Source: an uncultured Pseudomonadota bacterium (GTDB lineage Bacteria; Desulfobacterota_B; Binatia; UBA9968). Taken from it: a stretch of 9,210 nucleotides of DNA. The stretch covers positions 1 through 9,210 of the forward strand of contig CAMLCX010000168.1 of the NCBI GenBank assembly GCA_946478635.1, in the 5' to 3' direction. Positions 1-5,150 of the stretch are shown one piece after another. Position numbers and translations under genes: made by a program. Numbering within the stretch: position 1 is the first letter of the stretch; each line of letters begins with the position of its first letter. The notes under the pieces are model-generated. The model was not told the origin of the DNA. It saw nothing but the letters and a program-made list of their open reading frames with translations, and did no database searches.

Positions 1-2
1 AC

Positions 3-19
3 TAGTTAAAAATTAACTA
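3..19. repeat. Perfect inverted repeat TAGTTAA-AAA-TTAACTA
   Basis: Seen directly: a 7-bp perfect dyad with a 3-bp centre, about 85 bp upstream of the transporter start. It could be a regulator site or the end of a terminator for a gene left of the window. No T-run follows it on +. Its function is unknown. Confidence 0.4.
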
Positions 20-33
20 TGCAAAATTAGAAC

Positions 34-53
34 GTATCGACCTGCTGCGATAC
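34..53. repeat. Inverted repeat GTATCG-N8-CGATAC
   Basis: Seen directly: 6-bp perfect arms at 34-39 and 48-53 separated by 8 nt, upstream of the VIT1/CCC1-family gene. As DNA it is the size of a small operator; as RNA it would be a short leader hairpin. A metal-responsive role is only a guess from the neighbouring gene. Confidence 0.35.
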
Positions 54-103
54 ACCTTCCCGCCCCGTTTGTTTCACCGTACACTTTTCATTTTGAATTG
101 ATT

Positions 104-832
104 ATGTCGCTCGACGAGATCCAACAAAAAAAACAGGTCATCGAGAGCCGGTCACGCATTCGAGAATTTGTCTTCGGCATTCAAGACGGCCTGATCAGCA
201 CCATCGGTTTGTTGGCCGGAGTTCAAGGCGCCACTGAAAATAATCTCGTCGTCATCATTACCGGACTCACTGGAATGTTTTCCGGCGCCATTTCCATGGC
301 CGCCGGCTCCTATCTCTCGTCGGGCGCGCAGAAAGAAATCTTTGACAAGGAAATCTCGGACGCCGAAAAACTCGCCGAACGCGAGCCGTACCTGGCTGCG
401 GAGGGTTTGCTCCGGGCGCTCGGCGAAGAAGGGCTCAGCAAAGAGCATAGTTATCAATTGGTCAAAGTGCTTATCCAGCAGCGCAACGTTTTTCTGCGCA
501 CGTTTCAGGAAAAGGTGTTCGGTCTGGGCAGCGCCGAGATCAACCGGCCGCTGCAGGCGGCATTGATCATGGGTTTGTCTTTTATCGTCGGCGCCATCGT
601 GCCGCTTTTGCCGTACATCTTTCTGTCCGGCGTGGCGGCGCTCTATGCTTCGGCCCTGCTCGGAGGGATCACTCTGTTCGGTGTGGGCGCTTTCAAGGGC
701 ATCCTCGCCGGCCAGTCGGTCTTTCCCTCCGGGCTTCAATTTTTCTTGATTGCCGTCAGCGCCGCGGTGGCGGGGTATCTGATCGGGCTGGTCGTCCAAT
801 ATTTTTTTCCCGGAATAGCAATTCCGGCGTAG
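104..832 (+). CDS. VIT1/CCC1-family divalent metal (Fe/Mn) transporter
   Basis: This is a 242-residue integral membrane protein of the VIT1/CCC1 (DUF125) family, whose members export or sequester Fe2+ or Mn2+ by proton antiport. ATG 104 is preferred over the in-frame TTG at 98 because residues just after ATG lead into the family N-terminus; neither start has a clear Shine-Dalgarno site. Visible features: TM1 around residues 22-41 with FGIQDGL, including the family's conserved Asp (D28); TM2 around 48-72 with SMAAGSYLSS; a charged, Glu-rich cytosolic helical segment around 74-148, matching the family's metal-binding region; then three hydrophobic segments around 151-170, 173-195 and 212-235. 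The residue after SMAAG, often Glu in VIT proteins, is Ser69 here. Length and five-helix layout are normal for the family. It is convergent with nfo and appears monocistronic. The metal specificity cannot be read from the sequence. Confidence 0.92.
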   Translation: MSLDEIQQKKQVIESRSRIREFVFGIQDGLISTIGLLAGVQGATENNLVVIITGLTGMFSGAISMAAGSYLSSGAQKEIFDKEISDAEKLAEREPYLAAEGLLRALGEEGLSKEHSYQLVKVLIQQRNVFLRTFQEKVFGLGSAEINRPLQAALIMGLSFIVGAIVPLLPYIFLSGVAALYASALLGGITLFGVGAFKGILAGQSVFPSGLQFFLIAVSAAVAGYLIGLVVQYFFPGIAIPA

Positions 833-900
833 AAATTGATTCGAGTTTCCACCCTTCTCCGCAAGCGGATCGTATCAGATCGGCGGCGTCCGTTTCCTCG

Positions 901-914
901 CCCTCTTTAGAGGG
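901..914. terminator. Short palindrome between convergent genes, possible weak terminator
   Basis: CCCTC-TTTA-GAGGG forms a 5-bp stem with a 4-nt loop in the 112-bp gap between the convergent transporter and nfo genes. Neither strand has a following T-tract, so it is only a weak bidirectional terminator candidate. A smaller TCCGC-AA-GCGGA palindrome lies at 858-869. Confidence 0.25.
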
Positions 915-944
915 ATGAACGCAGGGTGTGCGAAATTACGGCGA

Positions 945-1820
945 TCAGTCCCGGATCAGACTTCGCAGCAGCTCGAGATTTTCGCGGTCTTCCTTCAGGT
1001 CGGGTCCCTTGGGAGTTTCCAAGCACATCGGCAAGCCCCAAAAGCGTTTGTCATTCATCAACATCCGAAACGCCTCGACGCCGATGAAGCCCTTGCCGAT
1101 GTGTTCGTGACGGTCGACCCGCGAGTTGAAGTCTTTTTTCGAATCGTTCAGATGAAACGCTGCCAGACGGTCAATGCCGATGATCTCGTCGAATTCACTG
1201 AACGTTCGCTCGTAGCCGTCTTTAGTTCGAATATCGTAACCGGCGGCGAAGGCGTGCTCCGTGTCGAAGCACACTCGCAGGCGATCGCTGTTTCTGGTCG
1301 CGTCGATCATGTCGGCGATCTGTTCGAATCTGTAGCCCAGATTGGAGCCTTGGCCGGCGGTGATTTCGAGCGTCACTTTGGCGCGGTAAGCCGGGCAGGC
1401 TTTGTGAACTTCGTTCAATGATTTGGCGATGGTCTTGATGCCGTCCAATTCGCCCGCGCCGACATGAGAACCGGGATGAGCGATGAGATTCGTGACTCCC
1501 AAAACTTCGCACCGTTCGAATTCATCGATGAAAGCGGCCACGGAGCGTGTGCGCAGCGCGGTATCCGGCGAGCCCATGTTTAACAAATAGGAATCGTGCG
1601 CGACGACGGCGGCGATGCCGGTTTCTTTCCTATTTAAACGAAACTGCTCGATCTCGTCTTTTGTAAACGGCTTTGATGCCCACTGGCGTGACGATTTGGT
1701 AAAAATCTGAATGGCATCGCAATCCACCTTCTTTCCTTCGATGAGGGCATTGCCGACCCCCCCGGCGATGGACATGTGGGCGCCCAATAGAGGGCCTTGC
1801 GGTTTCGATTTGGTCTTCAT
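945..1820 (-). CDS. nfo: Endonuclease IV (AP endonuclease, Nfo/Apn1 family)
   Basis: This 291-residue protein is deoxyribonuclease IV, which cleaves 5' of abasic sites and removes blocked 3' ends in base excision repair. It is a TIM-barrel enzyme with three metal ions. All expected ligands can be placed by motif: His75 (AHDSYL), His115 (AHPGSH), Glu152 (LEITAGQGSNLG), Asp186 and His189 (CFDTEHAFAAGYD), His223 (FHLNDSK), Asp236 and His238 (VDRHEH) and Glu268 (LETPKG). GAHMSIAGG near the N-terminus is the usual opening signature, which supports the chosen start; the length is close to the E. coli enzyme (285). The residue before His189 is Glu, where Cys is common. The start codon has no Shine-Dalgarno site: a 9-bp repeat array ends 6 bp upstream. 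It lies 105 bp downstream of the DUF885 gene on the same strand, so co-transcription through the array is possible. Confidence 0.96.
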   Translation of the reverse strand: MKTKSKPQGPLLGAHMSIAGGVGNALIEGKKVDCDAIQIFTKSSRQWASKPFTKDEIEQFRLNRKETGIAAVVAHDSYLLNMGSPDTALRTRSVAAFIDEFERCEVLGVTNLIAHPGSHVGAGELDGIKTIAKSLNEVHKACPAYRAKVTLEITAGQGSNLGYRFEQIADMIDATRNSDRLRVCFDTEHAFAAGYDIRTKDGYERTFSEFDEIIGIDRLAAFHLNDSKKDFNSRVDRHEHIGKGFIGVEAFRMLMNDKRFWGLPMCLETPKGPDLKEDRENLELLRSLIRD

Positions 1821-1826
1821 GACGTT

Positions 1827-1916
1827 TTGAACGGCTTAAGCGATTTGAACGCTTTGAACGATTCGGCGACACGGCCCTTGGTTCAAGCCGTTCAAATTGT
1901 TCAAAACGTTCAAAGT
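1827..1916. repeat. Head-to-head array of 9-bp repeats, 4+4 units, long hairpin
   Basis: Seen directly in the gap between DUF885 and nfo. Four units of form TTGAACGNN lie at 1827, 1836 (degenerate, TTAAGCGAT), 1845 and 1854. After an 18-nt centre (1863-1880), four inverted units GTTCAANNN begin at 1881, 1890, 1899 and 1908. The arms are both 36 nt and in register, so the hexamer cores can pair as an imperfect long hairpin. In nfo-sense RNA the hairpin would end just before the start codon. It could act as a terminator or attenuator, a leader structure, a protein-binding array, or simply be a dispersed repeat; none is proved. Confidence 0.85.
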
Positions 1917-1925
1917 GTTTTCGGA

Positions 1926-3536
1926 TCACCTCGAGAAATGTCTTTGTTCCACCAGCGGCAAGGAAATGCTGCCGGCGCTGAGGAGCTTGTCGTGGAACTC
2001 GCGCAGATGGAACTTGCTATCGAGGCGCTTTTGTTCCTGATCGCGCAGGCGGTTGATGATCGACCAACCGAGCGCGTAGCCCATGGGCACTGCCGGCGAT
2101 TGGCTGTACCAGTTCAGATCGCCGCAGGCTTGAGCGCGCGGGAAGTGCAGCTCGCGCACCATCAGGTCGGCGGCTTCATCATAGGTCATTTTGCCGGTCT
2201 GCGTCTTGACGTCAATGATGATTCTGAGCGCGCGCCAGAGCCGATCCTTAAGCATGACGAAGCGATGCTCCTTGCTTTTAAGAAAACCCTGTTCCTGCAT
2301 GAGCTGCTCGCAGTAAAGCGCCCAGCCTTCGTAGAAAACCGAGGACTCGTTCATCAAACGCGGCAGCGTAGAGGCAACGGCAGTACAGTTGGCAATGGAA
2401 AACTGCAAATGGTGTCCGGGATAGCTCTCGTGCACCGATGTGTTCTCCAGACCCACCCAGTTGTGTTCGCGCAGCAAATCGTCGTCGCCGACAGGTGTGA
2501 CGTAGTAATAGCCCACCTGGTTCGGATCCTTCGGGGACGGCGACAAGTAGGCCGCGAAAGGGATTTCGTGGCGGCGAAACTCGGGCGTGGGCACCACATG
2601 CAATTCCTCTTTCGGCGGAAATGAAACCAGATGTTTCTCTCTGACAAACTCGCGCGCGGCTTCCATCGCTCTCTGGTAGGCGGAGAGAACGTCATCGCTA
2701 GATGGATGGTTATTCTGGATGGACCGGGCTGCTTCTTCGATACTTTTTCCCGGCGCCATCTCGCCGGTGAGCTCGGTCAATTCCCGTTTGGTTTGCGTGA
2801 ACAGCGCTTCCCCCAATTGCAGCAGGCTCGCCGCATCGTGCCCCAGAAAATGTTTTTTCCGCAGCAACAGGTTGTAATGCTCCAGACCCACCGCATAGAC
2901 GCCGTTGCTGCGCGCCAGCAAATCGCTTTGGAGAAACGCCGCAAAGCCGCTGACCGCGGACTTCGCTTTGTCGATCGCTGCTTGGAGGGCGCTTGGGTCG
3001 ATGGCAGCGTCTTTTATTTTGGGGTGGTTCGGCAAATTGTCCAAGAAGCTGACAGCGCCTTTGGCGCCTTCGAGGGCCATCTCCGTCCAAAGTTTCGGCG
3101 GATTGGCGTCCTTACGGCTCAGGTTTGCGATGCCCTGCCGGAGCAGCGCCGGCGCGCGGTTCAGGCGGCTCAACAGATTGCCGGCCAGGTCGTTCGTCGC
3201 GCGGACGGTCAAAATATAAATCGCATCGATCGGTGAATACGTATCCGGCCACTTGAGACGGTAGTCTTCCTTGGCGTGCTCGTAGTTTTGGATTGTCAGC
3301 TTGCCTTCGAGCAGTGCGTAGTCGATTTGCTGATCCGCGTCCAGATCGCCCGCGGCAATCTGCCGGAGTTCAGCCAGCGAGTCCTGAACGAATGCCGTTT
3401 CAGCTAGAAACGTTTCGTCGGAGTAGTCGTTGAGCAAGTGATCGTAGCCTTCGATGCCGTAGTAGATCGCGTCGGTGGGATGAAACTCGAAGTATTTTTT
3501 GAAATAGCTGGCACAGAATTGGTCAAATTTGGACAT
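1926..3536 (-). CDS. DUF885-family protein, predicted zinc metallopeptidase
   Basis: This 536-residue protein belongs to the DUF885 family, found in bacteria as a large helical protein with a gluzincin-like signature. The key motif is HESYPGHH at 369-376, the HExxxGH form, followed 27 residues later by YEGWALYCE (402-410), whose Glu is a likely third metal ligand. The C-terminal PAVPMGYALGW (481-491) also matches the family. No signal peptide or lipobox is visible: the N-terminus (MSKFDQFCASYFKKYF) is soluble in character, so a cytoplasmic location is likely. Many relatives are secreted or lipoproteins and somewhat longer. The start is the first Met; AGGTGA stands about 13 nt upstream, a weak and distant ribosome site. 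The substrate is unknown; carboxypeptidase or oligopeptidase activity is inferred from the fold. The gene precedes nfo, with the hairpin array between them. Confidence 0.92.
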   Translation of the reverse strand: MSKFDQFCASYFKKYFEFHPTDAIYYGIEGYDHLLNDYSDETFLAETAFVQDSLAELRQIAAGDLDADQQIDYALLEGKLTIQNYEHAKEDYRLKWPDTYSPIDAIYILTVRATNDLAGNLLSRLNRAPALLRQGIANLSRKDANPPKLWTEMALEGAKGAVSFLDNLPNHPKIKDAAIDPSALQAAIDKAKSAVSGFAAFLQSDLLARSNGVYAVGLEHYNLLLRKKHFLGHDAASLLQLGEALFTQTKRELTELTGEMAPGKSIEEAARSIQNNHPSSDDVLSAYQRAMEAAREFVREKHLVSFPPKEELHVVPTPEFRRHEIPFAAYLSPSPKDPNQVGYYYVTPVGDDDLLREHNWVGLENTSVHESYPGHHLQFSIANCTAVASTLPRLMNESSVFYEGWALYCEQLMQEQGFLKSKEHRFVMLKDRLWRALRIIIDVKTQTGKMTYDEAADLMVRELHFPRAQACGDLNWYSQSPAVPMGYALGWSIINRLRDQEQKRLDSKFHLREFHDKLLSAGSISLPLVEQRHFSR

Positions 3537-3605
3537 GAGTGTGGATTATCACCTTGGACGCGCTGCCGCAATTTTTTTCGCCTTTGTTTCTTTTTGAAAT
3601 TGATC

Positions 3606-3634
3606 TGGACTGTATTTACGGAACCGTGTAAAAT
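3606..3634 (+). promoter_or_regulatory. Sigma70-like promoter candidate for the small ORF
   Basis: TGGACT (3606-3611) and TAAAAT (3629-3634) are separated by 17 nt, with 4/6 and 5/6 matches to TTGACA/TATAAT. It lies about 57 nt before the ATG of the small membrane ORF. The 3537-3691 stretch holds nothing else recognisable except a nine-codon ORF at 3661-3690 ending 1 nt before that ATG. Confidence 0.35.
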
Positions 3635-3691
3635 TTTAGGTGTTTGGTAAAGTACAAGTAATGATCAAGCGAGCGATCCTGCGGGCGTGAT

Positions 3692-3862
3692 ATGCCTTGG
3701 CGGAAACAGATAAGACGCGGTTTCATCATCGTCACGCTCTATGCAATTGGGCTGCTGGAAGGTCACTACCTGCCGCGCTACGGCATCGAATGGATGCTTG
3801 CTGCCATTGGCGCGACGGCGATCCTAGCCGGTTTTTGGATACGCTCGAACTGGGACCGCTGA
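3692..3862 (+). CDS. Possible small two-helix membrane protein (56 aa)
   Basis: An ATG at 3692 opens a 56-residue frame to TGA at 3860-3862. The product has a basic N-terminus (PWRKQIRRG), a hydrophobic stretch around residues 10-22 (GFIIVTLYAIGLL), a short polar turn (EGHYLPRYG), a second hydrophobic stretch around 33-50 (EWMLAAIGATAILAGFW) and a short tail RSNWDR. The composition, two plausible membrane helices and positive-inside N-terminus look protein-like; another frame over the same DNA (3697-3891) gives His/Cys/Arg-rich noise. A promoter-like pair lies 57 nt upstream and a hairpin lies downstream. There is no clear Shine-Dalgarno site. I do not recognise a family. It stands alone between two minus-strand genes, so it is either a real small gene or chance. 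Confidence 0.5.
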   Translation: MPWRKQIRRGFIIVTLYAIGLLEGHYLPRYGIEWMLAAIGATAILAGFWIRSNWDR

Positions 3863-3913
3863 TTTCATCTCGTTCGCTGTTGCGCCAATAACTTTCTCAG
3901 ATCCCTTCACTTT

Positions 3914-3960
3914 CCCCTGTCGAAGAGCGCAACGATCACTACTCTGACAAGGGGTTCTCT
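3914..3960 (+). terminator. Hairpin with weak T/C tail, candidate terminator
   Basis: CCCC (3914-3917), TGTC (3918-3921) and AGAG (3924-3927) can pair with CTCT (3942-3945), GACA (3946-3949) and GGGG (3951-3954). This gives 12 pairs with a GA bulge, an A bulge and a 14-nt loop. A pyrimidine tract TTCTCTCTCT follows on +. It lies after the small + ORF and just past the 3' end of the convergent aldolase gene. The tail is a poor T-run, so this is tentative. Confidence 0.35.
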
Positions 3961-3972
3961 CTCTCGGTGGCT

Positions 3973-4836
3973 CTAAGCTCTCCCTGACAACTTGCGCCCC
4001 TGCTCCAGGACGCCGAAGGAGCGCGGCGCGGAGGGCATTAGGAATCGGTAGCCACTCGCGACGAGGCGCTCGATGTTGTGGGCGTCAGGGTGGGGATGGC
4101 CGCAGGGAACGTTGTGTTCCTTGCAGATCGCGAGAATGCGATCGATCTCCTTGGCGACCACCGGATGCGCGTAGTCGCGCGGGTGGCCCAGTTCCTGGCT
4201 CAAATCTCCTTCGCCGATGAGCACGACGCCGATGCCGGGGACTTCCTTTAGAATTTTCGGCAGATTGTCGATGGCGCGCATGTCTTCACACTGGACGACG
4301 ACGAGAATTTCGCCCTGCGGGTCGAGGGGCCAGACGTCGGCCCGCTTGTAATACTCCTGCTGGGCAAGCCCCCAATAGCGCGCCGCGCGCGCCGGCGCGT
4401 CGCCGCGAATGCCGGGCGGATTGTAGAGCGGCGCGGTGGAAAGACGCGGATAACGGCAGGCGCCGACGGCGTTCCACGCCTCTTCCACCGTGCTCACATG
4501 GGGGAAGATAATTCCAAACACGCCGATATCGAGCACCTGCTTGGCGATCCATTGATTTTTTTCCCCGCCGTTGGGCGGCACGCGCACCATCGGCGTGACG
4601 GCGGGAGAGAGTGTCGCGCGCTCGACAATCTGCCGGCGGTCGAGCATGAATTGCAGCGCCTGGCGCAGGCCGGGAAAATCCAGCGGCGCGTGCTCCATCT
4701 CAAAGGCGACGCCGTCGAGCTTGGAGCCCGCCATGGCCACGGCGCTTTCGACATCCACGGGGGTGAAGGCGACGAACGCGGTTTGCCCTTGTTCGAGAGC
4801 TTTGATTACGCCGTTCAAGCGGGGTATGTCTGGCAT
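3973..4836 (-). CDS. HpcH/HpaI-family aldolase (pyruvate-type class II)
   Basis: This 287-residue protein belongs to the HpcH/HpaI aldolase/citrate lyase family: metal-dependent aldolases that release pyruvate from 4-hydroxy-2-oxo acids. Motifs seen: VAFEMEHAP with the catalytic His49, PMVRVPPN with the substrate-binding Arg85, the barrel segment GVFGIIFPHV (105-114), VVQCED with metal ligand Glu184, and IGEGDLSQELG with metal ligand Asp211. YYKRADVW (162-169) is also family-typical. The ATG at 4836 is chosen because AAGGAG lies 7 nt upstream. The frame stays open back to 4974, but that extension translates the 9-bp repeat into FER/LER units and is not credible protein. The gene is divergent from the LigJ-like amidohydrolase. 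It could cleave 4-carboxy-4-hydroxy-2-oxoadipate or a related oxo acid; the exact substrate cannot be told. Confidence 0.92.
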   Translation of the reverse strand: MPDIPRLNGVIKALEQGQTAFVAFTPVDVESAVAMAGSKLDGVAFEMEHAPLDFPGLRQALQFMLDRRQIVERATLSPAVTPMVRVPPNGGEKNQWIAKQVLDIGVFGIIFPHVSTVEEAWNAVGACRYPRLSTAPLYNPPGIRGDAPARAARYWGLAQQEYYKRADVWPLDPQGEILVVVQCEDMRAIDNLPKILKEVPGIGVVLIGEGDLSQELGHPRDYAHPVVAKEIDRILAICKEHNVPCGHPHPDAHNIERLVASGYRFLMPSAPRSFGVLEQGRKLSGRA

Positions 4837-4843
4837 GTATAAA

Positions 4844-4849
4844 CTCCTT
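4844..4849 (-). promoter_or_regulatory. Ribosome binding site AAGGAG deciding the aldolase start
   Basis: CTCCTT on + reads AAGGAG on -, with 7 nt to the ATG at 4836. It fixes the start downstream of the repeat array and rules out the longer reading from 4974. Confidence 0.85.
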
Positions 4850-4856
4850 ATGGGTC

Positions 4857-4901
4857 GTTCAAGCCGTTCAAAATGTTCAAGCCGTTCAAATCGTTGAAGA
4901 T
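4857..4901. repeat. Five tandem 9-bp units GTTCAANNN in the aldolase leader
   Basis: Units start at 4857, 4866, 4875, 4884 and 4893 (the last is GTTGAAGAT). The variable triplets alternate: GCC, AAT, GCC, ATC. Read in aldolase sense these are TTGAACNNN units. Bases 4875-4891 are identical over 17 bp to 1881-1897 in the nfo gap (GTTCAAGCCGTTCAAAT). They lie between the predicted aldolase promoter and its ribosome site, so they would be transcribed. Confidence 0.9.
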
Positions 4902-4930
4902 CAAAAGCGGCCTGCAAGCGAAGTTTGATC
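4899..4930. promoter_or_regulatory. Inverted repeat GATCAAA-N18-TTTGATC, possible operator
   Basis: Perfect 7-bp arms at 4899-4905 and 4924-4930 with 18 nt between. The centre-to-centre distance is 25 bp. It lies just downstream of the predicted minus-strand -10 box, where a bound repressor could block aldolase transcription. No regulator gene is present in the window. The function is inferred from position alone. Confidence 0.3.
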
Positions 4931-4945
4931 ACTCCGTAGAGGATT

Positions 4946-4974
4946 TCTATAGCAAAGAGGATTGAAGCTGACAA
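4946..4974 (-). promoter_or_regulatory. Sigma70-like promoter candidate for the aldolase
   Basis: On the minus strand TTGTCA (4974-4969, 5/6) and TATAGA (4951-4946, 4/6) are separated by 17 nt. Transcription would begin near 4939 and include the 9-bp repeat array in a leader of about 100 nt. Confidence 0.4.
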
Positions 4975-5013
4975 TCAGTGCGGTTTGAAGTTTTATATCT
5001 TGGAGTTTATTAA
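4968..5013 (+). promoter_or_regulatory. Sigma70-like promoter candidates for the amidohydrolase
   Basis: Two overlapping candidates are seen. CTGACA (4968-4973, 5/6) with TTTTAT (4991-4996, 4/6) has 17-nt spacing, and TTGAAG (4985-4990) with TATTAA (5008-5013) also has 17-nt spacing. The first shares its -35 bases with the divergent aldolase promoter. Either would give a leader of roughly 130-150 nt carrying the hairpin block at 5035-5122. Confidence 0.35.
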
Positions 5014-5034
5014 GAAGGACCGGATGCGTCAGAG

Positions 5035-5077
5035 CCGCGCTGCTCCGCAACGTCTTGAACGGAGCGCAGCGGTTCAA
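5035..5077 (+). other. Leader hairpin with a mutually exclusive alternative pairing
   Basis: Hairpin A pairs CCGC (5035-5038) with GCGG (5069-5072) and GCTCCG (5042-5047) with CGGAGC (5060-5065), across a 3x3 internal loop and a 12-nt end loop. Hairpin B pairs TTGAAC (5055-5060) with GTTCAA (5072-5077). The two overlap and cannot both form. This is within the predicted amidohydrolase leader. Whether it has any regulatory role is unknown; it may be only repeat structure. Confidence 0.4.
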
Positions 5078-5100
5078 CCCTTCGATGGACTCAGGGCAGG
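5078..5100. repeat. Element resembling the CCTTCGACAAGCTCAGG intergenic repeat
   Basis: CCCTTCGATGGACTCAGGG at 5078-5096 resembles, with changes in the middle, a short intergenic repeat that is common in environmental bacterial genomes and often mistranslated as SPELVEG-like peptides. Here one minus frame reads CPESIEG. The match is from memory of that repeat, not a search. Confidence 0.5.
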
Positions 5101-5104
5101 CTAA

Positions 5105-5122
5105 TTGAACGACTTGAACGGG
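5105..5122 (+). repeat. Two tandem 9-bp units TTGAACGNN in the amidohydrolase leader
   Basis: TTGAACGAC (5105-5113) and TTGAACGGG (5114-5122) are followed by a decayed TTGCAT. A single unit TTGAACGGA lies at 5055-5063. The orientation relative to the gene is the same as in the aldolase leader: TTGAACG in sense, shortly before the ribosome site. Confidence 0.75.
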
Positions 5123-5138
5123 TTGCATCTTTTTCTTT

Positions 5139-5144
5139 AGGAGG
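5139..5144 (+). promoter_or_regulatory. Ribosome binding site AGGAGG of the amidohydrolase
   Basis: A full AGGAGG with 6 nt to the ATG at 5151, which settles that start. Confidence 0.85.
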
Positions 5145-5150
5145 TTTTCC

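Noticed and set aside
152..799. 215-residue minus-strand frame opposite the transporter
   Set aside because: It is rich in Arg, Asp, Gln and His with no domain, as expected for an antisense shadow of the membrane protein gene.
1797..2624. 275-residue plus-strand frame over nfo start and DUF885
   Set aside because: It is antisense to a clear DUF885 protein, has no family resemblance and reads through the repeat array.
3697..3891. 64-residue plus-strand frame
   Set aside because: It overlaps the better small membrane ORF in another frame and has low-quality composition.
4857..4901. CRISPR-like array
   Set aside because: Units are only 9 bp with 3 variable bases, no spacers of CRISPR length and no cas genes.
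4837..4974. Longer N-terminus of the aldolase from 4974
   Set aside because: The added residues mostly translate the 9-bp repeat (FER/LER units), and a strong AAGGAG stands before the ATG at 4836.
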